Source: Proteobacteria bacterium SG_bin9
GTDB taxonomy: Bacteria; Pseudomonadota; Alphaproteobacteria; Rhizobiales; Xanthobacteraceae
Assembly (NCBI GenBank): GCA_002083525.1
Contig: LWDM01000023.1
Location: 351,861 to 415,860 of the forward strand
Direction of reading: 5' to 3'
DNA: 64,000 nucleotides
The translations under genes and the position numbers were made by a program. Every line of letters begins with the position of its first letter. Within the stretch, counting starts at the first letter, position 1. Positions 7,765 to 16,512 of this stretch are shown here, piece after piece. The notes beneath the pieces were generated by a model, which worked only from the letters and a program-made list of their open reading frames with translations, made no database searches and was not told the origin of the DNA.

Positions 7765-8393
7765 TTGAATTCGTCCAACAATGTCTTTAATCGCTTCGTT
7801 GCAAGTCTTAGCCGAGATTTGACCGTGCCCAGAGGTATTTGGAGCTCTTTGGCGATTTCTGCATGCGGCCGTCCTTCGAAGAAGGAAAGCTTGATCACCC
7901 TCACCTGATCTTCAGTCAGAGCAGCAACAGCGCTTTCCACCCGAGATACCGTCTCGCTTTGCTCGGCGACGCCATCCGGACCCATATCTTGGTCTGGAAC
8001 GTACTCGGCGTCGGCGTCTGGTACGGTCAGAACCTCCCGGCCGCGCCGCCGAATGAAGTCAATCCGCCGATTGCGCGCGATCGTGTAGATCCATGCGGGA
8101 GCGCTGCCGGCAAGTGGATCAAATTGTTCCGCTTTGCGCCACAATGTCAGCAACGTCTCTTGGGCGATCTCCTCCGCAGCTTCCTCCGGCAAGCCGTTGC
8201 TCAGCATCAGCGACTTCACGCGCGGCGCAAAGTGCAGGAACAAAAGCTTGAACGATGCGCGGTCTTGGCGCCGCGCAACGTCAACGATGAGATCCGCCCA
8301 TTCCACCTGGCCTTTGGGCTCCTTCTCCCGACCGCAGGAAGCTGTCCGCGGCGCAGGTTTCTCAAAGCCTTCGTGGACAACCTGCACCGTCAT
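7761..8393 (-). CDS. rpoE: ECF11-like sigma factor paired with ChrR
   Basis: A 210-residue ECF sigma factor with region 2 (FKLLFLHFAPRVKSLMLSNG, EEIAQETLLTLWRKA, AWIYTIARNRRIDFIRRR) and region 4 (LTEDQVRVIKLSFFEGRPHAE, LGTVKSRLRLATKRL). Its partner chrR follows with a 4-bp overlap. A TGATCC/CGTATC promoter 36-63 bp before the start implies positive autoregulation. It probably reads the four other similar promoters in this window, linking singlet-oxygen stress to photorepair, folate and carotenoid synthesis. Confidence 0.92.
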   Translation of the reverse strand: MTVQVVHEGFEKPAPRTASCGREKEPKGQVEWADLIVDVARRQDRASFKLLFLHFAPRVKSLMLSNGLPEEAAEEIAQETLLTLWRKAEQFDPLAGSAPAWIYTIARNRRIDFIRRRGREVLTVPDADAEYVPDQDMGPDGVAEQSETVSRVESAVAALTEDQVRVIKLSFFEGRPHAEIAKELQIPLGTVKSRLRLATKRLKTLLDEFK

Positions 8394-8428
8394 TGCTTTA
8401 GACGCCGCCTGTTTGGTTTGACCATGAG

Positions 8429-8456
8429 GATACGCTGAGGGGCAAGGATTGGATCA
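8429..8456 (-). promoter_or_regulatory. RpoE/ECF11-type autoregulated promoter of rpoE-chrR
   Basis: On the minus strand TGATCC (8456-8451) is followed after 16 bp by CGTATC (8434-8429). It lies immediately upstream of the sigma gene and is shared in form with the promoters of folE and crtE. Confidence 0.7.
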
Positions 8457-8512
8457 CGGGCAAAGCAAACTTTTCTTGCCAAAATGCCTGATCGTTCAGT
8501 TTGTTGCCTGTG

Positions 8513-9304
8513 CTATCGAAATCGCTGGAGTGGCCACCCTGCATTGGCCTGACTGAAAAAGAACAGCGTGGTGACTACCCATAGGATCGCAAACACGACG
8601 ACGCACACGATCGCGAATGTGGGACGCAAAGCGTGGCTAACAACGGCCGCAAAAGCCGGCACCGATTGCATCATATGGGTCGCGAAGAAATGGGGAACGC
8701 GTCGGTCGCCAACGGTTAGCGACCAGCCAGTTATCGGCATGCGCAGCGCAGCCTCCGTCTCGCTGCCCACATGGTGGTTGAGAGCTCCTCCCATGCGAAA
8801 CGCGGTGATCAGGGTGAGGATGCTGCCGCCGATCAAACCAACCGCAATACCGATACGAAGGGCTGGGTTCAGGCCTTGCCCGTCGGTGATAGCAGCCCAG
8901 CCGACCGCAAACGCCGACATCGTGATGACAACGGCGCCGCCGGCCATCATCACGTACATCCAAAACAGAAACGGCGTCGAAAGATTGAAGTGGGATGCTT
9001 GCTGACGGGCAGCTTGGATAATGATGTAGGCCATTTCGAACGCAGTGCAGGCAGCGGACGCTATCGCGATGTACCGCAGCCAAGAGCTGGCGCGCGCCGG
9101 CTCGTCAAGAAGTCCCATGATGAAGGCGAGAGTCGCGAAATGCAGTGCCAACGACACTTCAAATTTGAGCGGCTTGGCCCAAACGCTCTCGCGGTCGATC
9201 GTGCGTACGTCAATCCACGAAGCCACGAGGCTCACGGCAAACAAGATCAGCAACGCCCCGACTGTCCACCACCACCACTGCTCCGCCCGCCCCAGGTGTG
9301 CCAT
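8513..9304 (-). CDS. Hypothetical multi-pass membrane protein in the folE operon
   Basis: A 263-residue protein with about seven hydrophobic segments, starting WWWWTVGALLILFAVSLVAS and ending FAIVCVVVFAILWVVTTLFF. A polar loop (RTIDRESVWAKPLKFEVSLAL) contains a KPxKFxxS pattern and one histidine that could matter, but I do not recognise an enzyme family. It starts 10 bp after folE on the same strand, so it probably shares the stress promoter upstream of folE. Its function is unknown; membrane redox or stress protection is only a guess from context. Confidence 0.7.
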   Translation of the reverse strand: MAHLGRAEQWWWWTVGALLILFAVSLVASWIDVRTIDRESVWAKPLKFEVSLALHFATLAFIMGLLDEPARASSWLRYIAIASAACTAFEMAYIIIQAARQQASHFNLSTPFLFWMYVMMAGGAVVITMSAFAVGWAAITDGQGLNPALRIGIAVGLIGGSILTLITAFRMGGALNHHVGSETEAALRMPITGWSLTVGDRRVPHFFATHMMQSVPAFAAVVSHALRPTFAIVCVVVFAILWVVTTLFFFSQANAGWPLQRFR

Positions 9305-9314
9305 TGCCTGTTCC

Positions 9315-9944
9315 TTATGGTCCCGTCACCGTCCCATTCGGAATCATCGCCAGAAACTCTTGGCGGCTGATCGGGTTGTCCCGGAAGCAGCCAAGCATGC
9401 GGCTCGTTACGAGATCGACATCGTGCTTGCGAACGCCGCGCGCGGAGATGCAGAAGTGTGTCGCTTTAAGCACGACGGCGACGCCATGAGGCTTGAGCAC
9501 GTCTTCGATGGTGTTGGCGATTTGCGCGGTTAGGCGCTCCTGAATCTGCAGCCGCTTGGCATAGGCTTCGACGACCCGCGCGAGCTTGGAAATCCCGACC
9601 ACACGATTGCTCGGCACATAGGCGACCCAAGCCCGGCCCACGATCGGGGCCATGTGGTGCTCGCAATGGCTATGAAACGGGATGTTGCGCAGCACGATCA
9701 TCTCGTCGTAGCCGTCCGTTTCATGAAACGTCCGTGCTAGGAACTTCCGCGGGTCGTCGCCATACCCCGAAAAGTAGTCTTGGAACGCCCGCACCATACG
9801 TTTGGGCGTGTCACGCAGGCCGTCCCGTGAGGAATCTTCCCCGATCCAGTCAAAGATGGTTCGGAAAGCCATCTCTGCAGCTTTAATCGATTTTGCGGAG
9901 GATCGCGGGGCGCGTGATGGCACCCGCCGAGCTGGTTTGTTCAT
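9315..9944 (-). CDS. folE: GTP cyclohydrolase I
   Basis: A 209-residue enzyme converting GTP to dihydroneopterin triphosphate, the first step of tetrahydrofolate and pterin synthesis. Zinc and catalytic residues are visible in FHSHCEHHMAPIVG and in the later HFCISARGV segment. Pterins or folates can serve as photolyase antennae or UV-screening pigments, which fits the stress-gene neighbourhood; a housekeeping folE may exist elsewhere. The start is uncertain. With the ATG at 9944, the predicted promoter -10 element ends only about 7 bp upstream, implying a nearly leaderless mRNA. Met25 (position 9872) is the alternative. Confidence 0.93.
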   Translation of the reverse strand: MNKPARRVPSRAPRSSAKSIKAAEMAFRTIFDWIGEDSSRDGLRDTPKRMVRAFQDYFSGYGDDPRKFLARTFHETDGYDEMIVLRNIPFHSHCEHHMAPIVGRAWVAYVPSNRVVGISKLARVVEAYAKRLQIQERLTAQIANTIEDVLKPHGVAVVLKATHFCISARGVRKHDVDLVTSRMLGCFRDNPISRQEFLAMIPNGTVTGP

Positions 9945-9950
9945 GCCCCT

Positions 9951-9978
9951 GATACGAATGCGGTCGCTCGATGGATCA
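9951..9978 (-). promoter_or_regulatory. RpoE/ECF11-type promoter of folE
   Basis: On the minus strand TGATCC (9978-9973) is followed after 16 bp by CGTATC (9956-9951). The CGTATC hexamer lies 6 bp before the annotated folE start codon. Confidence 0.65.
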
Positions 9979-10094
9979 CTGCTGAAGGGAATCTTTTCCG
10001 CGCACAGGCAGGCCTGTATTCGCTAGATTGACAACAGGCGCTGGTTGCCATCCTTCAATGTACCCTGGTTCGAAAGCCTGATAGTCCCCTTGAT

Positions 10095-11318
10095 ATGACG
10101 ATCGACACTTCAAGCTTACCGAAAGATCATTCCACGTCCTTTGACGTAATCGTTGTCGGCGGAGGCCTTTCCGGCGGTCTGATTGCATGGCGGTTGTCGC
10201 GGCAGGTGCCACAGCTGCGCGTGGCAGTGGTTGAAAGTCAGCCCCATTTGGGCGGCAATCATACGTGGTGTTTTTTCGATTCCGATTTGGCACCAGAGCT
10301 ACGGACGGCAATCGCGCCGTTGGTGGCTTACCGCTGGGACCGTTACGACGTTCGGTTTCCGTCGTTGGAGCGTACTTTGCAGACCCCCTACTCTGCAGTC
10401 ACGTCGGATCGGTTCAATCGTGTGTTGCGGGCTGATCTCGCCGCGGGCTCAATTTTTCAAAGTCATGCGGAGCAGATAGGGCTTTCGTCGGTTACGCTCG
10501 GTAATGGAAACGTTCTGCACGCTCCATGTGTGATTGATGCCCGCGGTGCGCGGGACGTACCTTACCTCGCGCTCGGTTTCCAAAAGTTCGTTGCATTGGA
10601 AGTTGAAGTCGACCAGCCGCACCGGTTGCAATGTCCCGTCATCATGGATGCGACCATTCCGCAACACGACGGTTACCGTTTTTTTTACAGCCTCCCCCTC
10701 ACGGCGACGCGGCTGCTGATCTACGACACGTATTACAGCGACGGCCGCGAGTTGGCCCGCGAAGCGCTTGAACAGCGCATCCGCAGCTACATTGATGACA
10801 ACGGTTGGACAATACAGCGGATCTGCCGCGAAGAGCACGGCGTGCTCCCCATTGTCTTGGCTGGGGACGCGGAACAGCTGGATCGCAGCGCTAGCGCCGG
10901 TGTGCCAACCGTCGGACTTGCTGCGGCTTTGTTTCACCCCACGACCGGCTATTCCCTGCCCGACGCCGTGCGCACCGCCGATTTGATTACCCGTGCGGCC
11001 GCCGCCGGGCCCCTCACGACGGACAAAGTGAGGCAGCTCATTCTCGAAACGGTGCGCTCCACTTGGCAGCAGCGCAGCTTCTATCGACTGCTCAATCGGA
11101 TGTTGTTCCGGGCCGCGGCGCCCTCAGCGCGCTATCAGGTGCTCGAGCGCTTTTACAGATTGGACGTTGGATTGATACAACGCTTCTACGCCGCGCGGCT
11201 GACCAAGTTAGACCAATTGCGGGTGGTCATTGGCAAACCGCCCGTGCCGCTCGGTCGAGCGCTTGGCGTATTGTCCGAGAGGGATTTGTTGAAGCAGGAA
11301 GGAATTGGATCGCCATGA
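10095..11318 (+). CDS. crtY: Lycopene beta-cyclase
   Basis: A 407-residue FAD-dependent cyclase that converts lycopene to beta-carotene. The N-terminal dinucleotide-binding motif VVGGGLSGG is followed by VVESQPHLGGNHTWCFF, a signature of CrtY-type cyclases. Further conserved segments include DARG and the FHPTTGYSLPDAVRTAD stretch near residue 280. It is the first gene of crtY-crtI-crtB, joined to crtI by an ATGA overlap. No TGATCC/CGTA promoter was found in front of it, in contrast to crtE. A TTGACA at 10028 may belong to a housekeeping promoter, but the -10 element is poor. Confidence 0.95.
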   Translation: MTIDTSSLPKDHSTSFDVIVVGGGLSGGLIAWRLSRQVPQLRVAVVESQPHLGGNHTWCFFDSDLAPELRTAIAPLVAYRWDRYDVRFPSLERTLQTPYSAVTSDRFNRVLRADLAAGSIFQSHAEQIGLSSVTLGNGNVLHAPCVIDARGARDVPYLALGFQKFVALEVEVDQPHRLQCPVIMDATIPQHDGYRFFYSLPLTATRLLIYDTYYSDGRELAREALEQRIRSYIDDNGWTIQRICREEHGVLPIVLAGDAEQLDRSASAGVPTVGLAAALFHPTTGYSLPDAVRTADLITRAAAAGPLTTDKVRQLILETVRSTWQQRSFYRLLNRMLFRAAAPSARYQVLERFYRLDVGLIQRFYAARLTKLDQLRVVIGKPPVPLGRALGVLSERDLLKQEGIGSP

Positions 11319-12817
11319 GCGCCGCGGATGCTGTCGTCATTGGTTCGGGCTTTGGTGGCTTGGCGCTCGCCATCCGCCTGCAGAGTGCCGGGCTCAAGAC
11401 GATCCTGCTCGAGCGTCGCGACAAACCTGGCGGACGGGCCTACGTCTACCGTGACGATGGTTTCACCTTTGACGCGGGTCCAACCGTAATTACGGACCCA
11501 ACCTGCCTTGAGGAACTCTTTGCGCTGTCTGGTCGCAAAATGGACGACTACGTCAAACTGCTTCCGATCACCCCGTTCTATCAGCTTCGATGGGAAGACG
11601 GCGTCGTCTTCGACTACGTCAATGACCAAAACGAGTTGAACCGACAGATTGCGGCGCTTAATCCAAAGGATGTCGGGGGCTATCACCGCTTCCAGCGATA
11701 TTCCGAGGCGCTCTTGCAGGAGGGCTACATCAAACTCGGTCATGTCCCCTTCCCCGACTTTCGGTCGATGGTGAGGGTCGCGCCTCAATTGGTCACGTTA
11801 CAGAGCTATCGATCCGTTTACAGTATGGTGGCTCGATTTATCGACGACGATCATCTGCGACAGGCCTTTAGCTTTCACTCGTTGCTCGTTGGCGGCAACC
11901 CGTTCAAGACCTCTGCCATCTATGCATTGATCCACGCGCTGGAGCGCAAATGGGGCGTATGGTTTGCTCAAGGCGGCACGGGCGCGCTGATCGAAGGGAT
12001 GGTGCGGCTTTACAAAGATCTCGGGGGTTCGATTCATTTGAATGCCGAAGTCGCAAAAATCGAGACGGCGGAAGGCCGCGCGCGCGGGGTGACCACCAAG
12101 AGTGGTGATCGGTTTACCGCGTCTATCGTCGCCAGCAATGCAGACGTCATGCATACTTACGGCGGTTTGCTTGCCGAGGAACCGCGTGCACAACGGACCA
12201 CGAAGTATCTTAGCGGCCGCCGGTACAGCATGTCGCTGTTCGTCATCTATTTCGGTCTGCGCCGCACCCATCCTCACCTGAAGCATCACATTGTAATGTT
12301 CGGCAAGCGCTATCGTGACCTCATTCAAGAGATTTTCAACGGCCCGCAACTGCCCGACGACTTCTCGTTGTACCTGCACGCGCCGTCTGTCACTGATCCA
12401 TCGTTGGCGCCGGCAGGGTCGAGCGCTTACTATGTCCTGTCACCTGTGCCCCATCTGGGCGCCGCCGATGTCGATTGGTCCGTTGAGGGACCGCGCTATC
12501 GAGACCGCATTCTTGCCTACATCGAGAAGCACCTCATCCCTGACTTGCGAAAGGATCTGGTGACCTGCCGAATCTTCACGCCAGAGAACTTCAAACACGA
12601 TCTGAATGCGCATCTTGGGTCTGCATTCTCGTTGGAGCCGATCCTTACGCAAAGCGCTTACTTCCGCGCGCATAACGAAGATACGCGGATCGGCGGCCTG
12701 TATCTTGTTGGCGCGGGCACCCATCCAGGCGCGGGCGTTCCGGGTGTTGTCGCTTCGGCCAAAGCGACCGCAGGCATTATCCTTGGCAACCGCGCCCGCG
12801 CGGGAGCCGTTGCATGA
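11315..12817 (+). CDS. crtI: Phytoene desaturase (CrtI type)
   Basis: A 500-residue flavoprotein that introduces four double bases' worth of desaturation into phytoene to give lycopene. It shows the FAD-binding motif VVIGSGFGGLALA and the conserved C-terminal amine-oxidase-like signature LYLVGAGTHPGAGVPGV. The segment AQGGTGALIEGMVRL is also typical of the family. The start at 11315 is fixed by the ATGA overlap with crtY and by the position of the FAD motif directly after it. It overlaps crtB by 4 bp, so the three genes are translationally coupled. Confidence 0.96.
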   Translation: MSAADAVVIGSGFGGLALAIRLQSAGLKTILLERRDKPGGRAYVYRDDGFTFDAGPTVITDPTCLEELFALSGRKMDDYVKLLPITPFYQLRWEDGVVFDYVNDQNELNRQIAALNPKDVGGYHRFQRYSEALLQEGYIKLGHVPFPDFRSMVRVAPQLVTLQSYRSVYSMVARFIDDDHLRQAFSFHSLLVGGNPFKTSAIYALIHALERKWGVWFAQGGTGALIEGMVRLYKDLGGSIHLNAEVAKIETAEGRARGVTTKSGDRFTASIVASNADVMHTYGGLLAEEPRAQRTTKYLSGRRYSMSLFVIYFGLRRTHPHLKHHIVMFGKRYRDLIQEIFNGPQLPDDFSLYLHAPSVTDPSLAPAGSSAYYVLSPVPHLGAADVDWSVEGPRYRDRILAYIEKHLIPDLRKDLVTCRIFTPENFKHDLNAHLGSAFSLEPILTQSAYFRAHNEDTRIGGLYLVGAGTHPGAGVPGVVASAKATAGIILGNRARAGAVA

Positions 12818-13782
12818 GTGCGCCGGATGATGAGCTTGGCGCACTCGCCGCACAAATCATCAAAACGGGCTCGAAAAGCTTTGCCGCCGCCGCAAAACTG
12901 TTTCCTGCCGAAACACGCACCAGTGCCCATTTGCTTTATGCTTGGTGTCGCCATTGCGACGATGTGATCGATGGCCAGACTCTTGGCTTTGAAAGTGGCG
13001 AAGCCGGGCGGCACGACCCTGCGCGCGCGCTCGATCAGCTTCGTATCCAAACAAAAAGAGCCATCGCAGGCGCGACGATGGATGACCCGATTTTCGAGGC
13101 GCTCAAGCGGGTCTGTGCGAAGCACGAGATACCCGCCGCCTATCCCCTAGCGTTGCTCGACGGCTTCCAGATGGACGTTGAAAACCGCACGTATGCATCT
13201 CTCAACGAGACCCTCACCTATTGTTACCATGTCGCCGGCGTGGTCGGCATCATGATGAGCATGATCATGGGCGCCCGCGAGGAAACCGTGCTCGATCGCG
13301 CAAACGATCTCGGTCTGGCGTTCCAGCTTTCCAATATTGCTCGGGACGTTCTGGACGACGCCAAGCTTGATCGCGTGTATTTGCCGGCGGAATGGTTGAG
13401 CGAAGTTGGTGTTGAAGCGATGCCCGCGGCAATCCTGGCACCCGATAACCGCTCAAGGCTTAGCCAAGTTGCCCGGCGGCTCGTTGACGAGGCCGAAAAA
13501 TACTACGACTCGAGTCTTCATGGCCTCGAGCACCTCGATTTGCGGTCAGCGTGGGCGATTGCGGCAGCTCATTCGATCTACCGCAAGATCGGCAAACGGG
13601 TCGTCGAACGAGGCGCCGACGCTTGGGACACGCGCAGCGCGACCTCTAAAGTAGAAAAGCTGGGCAGCGTCGTCAGTGCTGCTGGCACGGCTTTGTATGC
13701 GCATTCATTGGGTAAATTGAGCCAGCCCGAACCGCGGGCCGGCTTATGGACGCGGCCTCTCGTCGAGCAGCGGATCTCCTGA
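12814..13782 (+). CDS. crtB: Phytoene synthase
   Basis: A 322-residue prenyltransferase condensing two geranylgeranyl diphosphates to phytoene. Both aspartate-rich metal-binding motifs are visible: YAWCRHCDDVIDG near residue 47 and NIARDVLDDAKLDRVYLP near residue 170. The substrate segment LLDGFQMDVENR and the AYYHVAG-like helix also fit. It is the last gene of the crtYIB operon. Its 3' end overlaps the convergent crtZ gene by 39 bp. Confidence 0.96.
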   Translation: MSAPDDELGALAAQIIKTGSKSFAAAAKLFPAETRTSAHLLYAWCRHCDDVIDGQTLGFESGEAGRHDPARALDQLRIQTKRAIAGATMDDPIFEALKRVCAKHEIPAAYPLALLDGFQMDVENRTYASLNETLTYCYHVAGVVGIMMSMIMGAREETVLDRANDLGLAFQLSNIARDVLDDAKLDRVYLPAEWLSEVGVEAMPAAILAPDNRSRLSQVARRLVDEAEKYYDSSLHGLEHLDLRSAWAIAAAHSIYRKIGKRVVERGADAWDTRSATSKVEKLGSVVSAAGTALYAHSLGKLSQPEPRAGLWTRPLVEQRIS

Positions 13783-14277
13783 CGGTCGTTCGGCTGCTCC
13801 AAGCGGTCCGCCGTGAAGCTGGCGCAGCCGCGCCATCAATTCAGCGACCGACGACGCATAAAGGAACCCGAAGGAAACACACCCCTCCTTCGTATGGACC
13901 GCGTGGTGAAGCCGGTGCGCTTGAACCAACCGTTTGAGATATGGGTTACGCGGCACATGGCGGAACGGCCAGCGCTGATGCACCAAGCCATCATGGACGA
14001 CAAAATACAGAAGCCCGTAAGCGGCCATGCCGACGCCGATCCACAACACCAAGCTGTTGTAGGTGGAGCCCAGCCAGATCAAAAAAATCGACGGAAGTGC
14101 AAAGACGACCGCGTAGAGATCGTTGGTTTCAAACGTGCCCTCGGTTTCGACGTGGTGGCTCTCATGCCATCCCCAACCCCAGCCATGCATGATGTAGCGA
14201 TGCGTGAGATTGGCAACAAGTTCCATGACCGCAACTGTAGCGATCACGACGGTGGCGGCGATCAGAAAGTTGATCAT
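13744..14277 (-). CDS. crtZ: Beta-carotene hydroxylase
   Basis: A 177-residue membrane di-iron hydroxylase that adds 3-hydroxyl groups to the beta-rings, giving zeaxanthin through cryptoxanthin. The histidine clusters expected for the di-iron site are present: HRYIMHG, WHESHH, HDGLVHQRWPFRH and HRLHHAVH. Hydrophobic segments surround them. The ATG at 14277 overlaps the stop of the ABC permease gene (ATGA), so crtZ is the last gene of the crtE-led operon. No ketolase (crtW) was found, so zeaxanthin rather than astaxanthin is the expected end product within this window. Confidence 0.94.
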   Translation of the reverse strand: MINFLIAATVVIATVAVMELVANLTHRYIMHGWGWGWHESHHVETEGTFETNDLYAVVFALPSIFLIWLGSTYNSLVLWIGVGMAAYGLLYFVVHDGLVHQRWPFRHVPRNPYLKRLVQAHRLHHAVHTKEGCVSFGFLYASSVAELMARLRQLHGGPLGAAERPSGDPLLDERPRP

Positions 14278-15506
14278 GAAGATGCTCCGCTCAAGCGCTG
14301 TCGGAGGGATACCGTTGCCATCACCAGACCGATCAAAGATGCCCCGCAAAGAACCAATACCGGAACCAGAATTTCCGTTAGTGGCGTGTTCTGCCAAAGC
14401 AGGCGGTGATACGCCTCGATCGTCCAAGCGTTCGGCGTGATCCAGCTGATATCCTGCAGCCAGGGCGGCATCAAGAAGCGTGGCACCATACTGCCGCCGA
14501 TTGCCGAGAGTACCAAAACCATGAAGTTTGACAAAGTTGCGGCTTGCTGTCGGCTCTGACAGGCCGCTGCGATCAGCAAGCCAAGCGACGCCGCGCACGC
14601 CGCGGCGGCAACCGTTGTCAAGATCCATCCAGGCAGGTGTTCCAGCGTGTTGACGCCATAAGCAAAGCTTGCGATCGCAAAGATCAAGGCGGATTGGACA
14701 ATTCCCTGCAACAGCAAGAATAAGAACTTGCCTGTGATAACCACGCCGACACCACCCGTGCTCGCAACGATGCGGTCAACCACACCGCTTTCCCGCTCGT
14801 CAATCAGCGACATGGCGCTTTGGGCTGCGGCAAACAAGAGGAACATGAACGTGACCGCGCCTGCGTAGTAAACCACGGCAGCGTTGGCGGCATTGGCGGG
14901 TTTGATCATGACGCTATCGACGAGCATATCCCGCAGCGATCCGGCTTTCGGACCGGGCTCCTTGGCCTCCCGTTTGAGGTCGGCGATCACAGCGTCCCGT
15001 TTGCGTTGTTGGTCGGCGGTGAGGCCGCCCAACTGTTGTTCTAAATCAGCGACCGCTTGTTGGTAGCTGACGTCAGGCAAATACTCGCCGAACAGCTTCA
15101 GCAAATGTCCCGTGACGATGGGAACAGCAATCGCCCGCCCGGCATCACCAATCACGCGGATGGGCGTTTGTCGCCGCTCGAGATCAGCGGGATCGGCGCG
15201 AATGATCAGGCCAGCATCGATCTCCGACCGTCTGACCATCGTTTCCAAACCGGCTTCGGTGGTCGCTGGGCTGGTTACGACGCGCAGCTCTCTCGAGTCA
15301 CTTAATGCTGCGACGAGACGGGCCGAGGATTCAGTCTTTACGTTATCGACGATCGCGATTTTCACACGCAGATCGCCGCCGGTCGCAACCGAAAAAATGG
15401 CCGCAAAAATCACGTAGATCAGTGGCGGCAACACAAAGGCCATCGCGAAGGCGCCACGATCGCGCAGGATTGCCAACAGCATGGCGCGGAACACCGCAAC
15501 GATCAT
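14274..15506 (-). CDS. ABC-2 type transporter permease
   Basis: A 410-residue permease with one N-terminal membrane helix (DRGAFAMAFVLPPLIYVIFAAIF). A large periplasmic region of about 170 residues follows, then five helices in the C-terminal half, the standard ABC-2/YhhJ-like export layout. It follows the ATPase gene by 10 bp and is joined to crtZ by a 4-bp overlap. The substrate is unknown. Its place between two carotenoid genes suggests export or membrane placement of a carotenoid or a linked lipid, but co-transcription alone does not prove that. Confidence 0.88.
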   Translation of the reverse strand: MIVAVFRAMLLAILRDRGAFAMAFVLPPLIYVIFAAIFSVATGGDLRVKIAIVDNVKTESSARLVAALSDSRELRVVTSPATTEAGLETMVRRSEIDAGLIIRADPADLERRQTPIRVIGDAGRAIAVPIVTGHLLKLFGEYLPDVSYQQAVADLEQQLGGLTADQQRKRDAVIADLKREAKEPGPKAGSLRDMLVDSVMIKPANAANAAVVYYAGAVTFMFLLFAAAQSAMSLIDERESGVVDRIVASTGGVGVVITGKFLFLLLQGIVQSALIFAIASFAYGVNTLEHLPGWILTTVAAAACAASLGLLIAAACQSRQQAATLSNFMVLVLSAIGGSMVPRFLMPPWLQDISWITPNAWTIEAYHRLLWQNTPLTEILVPVLVLCGASLIGLVMATVSLRQRLSGASS

Positions 15507-15516
15507 CGTTCGCGCC

Positions 15517-16500
15517 TTAGCTCATTTGATCGAAGAACAAGCTGGTGAGATCGGGTTCGCGCACCCGGATCTCGCGGACGTCCAAGCCGGCAGACCCAAG
15601 CGCGGCCTTGATTTGGCGACTATCGGCAGACGCTGGTTCCAAAAATCCGATCCAGTTGAGAGGTGATTGCGTATGCCGCATGCCTATCTTCGCCAGCGCT
15701 TCCGCGCCCCGTGGGTTTGGCTGTTGCCAAAGCACGACTGCGACTTCCTGCTTCTCGCCAAACACCGAGTCCAGAATATCGTAGGGTACGCCCTCAAGGA
15801 TCAGCTCGCCATTCTTCAGAAATCCAATCCGGTCCGACAGAGCTTGCGCCTGGTCGAGGTCATGGGTCGCGATGACGATCGCAACGCCCATCTCCTTGAA
15901 ATGTTGAAGCAAGCCGTGGATCGCTTCCCGCGCATCCAAGTCGATGCCGACGGTCGGTTCATCGAGAATGAGCACTGAAGGATGTCCCAACACGCCGGCG
16001 CAAATGTTGACCCGCCGCTGATAGCCGCCCGACAGGGTACGGCAGATTTGCTTCGCTTCGCGTTCGAGCGAAGCAAGGCGGAGAATCCACGCGACCCGTC
16101 GCGTAAGCTCGTCGCCGGATAGTCCCGACAATCGTCCGAAAGTCTGCAAGTTCTCCGCAACTGTGAGGTGGGGATAGATCGATATGTTCTGGGGGATGTA
16201 ACTGATCGCGCGCCTTGCTTCGCGATCGGCCCGCGGATTGACCCCGCGAAGCTCGACGCTACCGCTGTCGAGATCAAGGTAGCCGCTCATTGCCTTCATG
16301 ACCGTCGTCTTGCCGGCGCCGTTCGGTCCAAGCAGCCCGTAAATCTGGCCGGGGTAGAGATCGATGGTTACGCCGCCAAGCGCACGTCGTCCGCTGAAGG
16401 CGTGGCGCGCGTCGCGCACAGTCAGGAGTGGTGCCGTGGCGCGTAAAGCCAGCGAAGCAGGCGACGATTTCCTCACGCTGGGCATGTTGAACATCGTCAT
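15517..16500 (-). CDS. ABC transporter ATP-binding protein
   Basis: A 327-residue ATPase with Walker A (GLLGPNGAGKTT), the signature LSGGYQRRV, Walker B (LILDEPTVGID) and the switch His in ATHDL. The C-terminal extension of about 90 residues resembles DrrA-like exporters. It pairs with the ABC-2 permease directly downstream. It lies 12 bp after crtE on the same strand. Confidence 0.92.
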   Translation of the reverse strand: MTMFNMPSVRKSSPASLALRATAPLLTVRDARHAFSGRRALGGVTIDLYPGQIYGLLGPNGAGKTTVMKAMSGYLDLDSGSVELRGVNPRADREARRAISYIPQNISIYPHLTVAENLQTFGRLSGLSGDELTRRVAWILRLASLEREAKQICRTLSGGYQRRVNICAGVLGHPSVLILDEPTVGIDLDAREAIHGLLQHFKEMGVAIVIATHDLDQAQALSDRIGFLKNGELILEGVPYDILDSVFGEKQEVAVVLWQQPNPRGAEALAKIGMRHTQSPLNWIGFLEPASADSRQIKAALGSAGLDVREIRVREPDLTSLFFDQMS

Positions 16501-16512
16501 AACATGCTGATC

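Noticed and set aside
10028..10059. Sigma-70 promoter for crtYIB
   Set aside because: TTGACA is perfect, but the only -10-like hexamer (TTCAAT) is 20 bp away; not listed as a feature.
14277..14628. N-terminal extension of crtZ
   Set aside because: The extra 117 residues are the antisense-free overlap of the ABC permease gene and are not hydrophobic like CrtZ; the ATGA overlap marks the true start.
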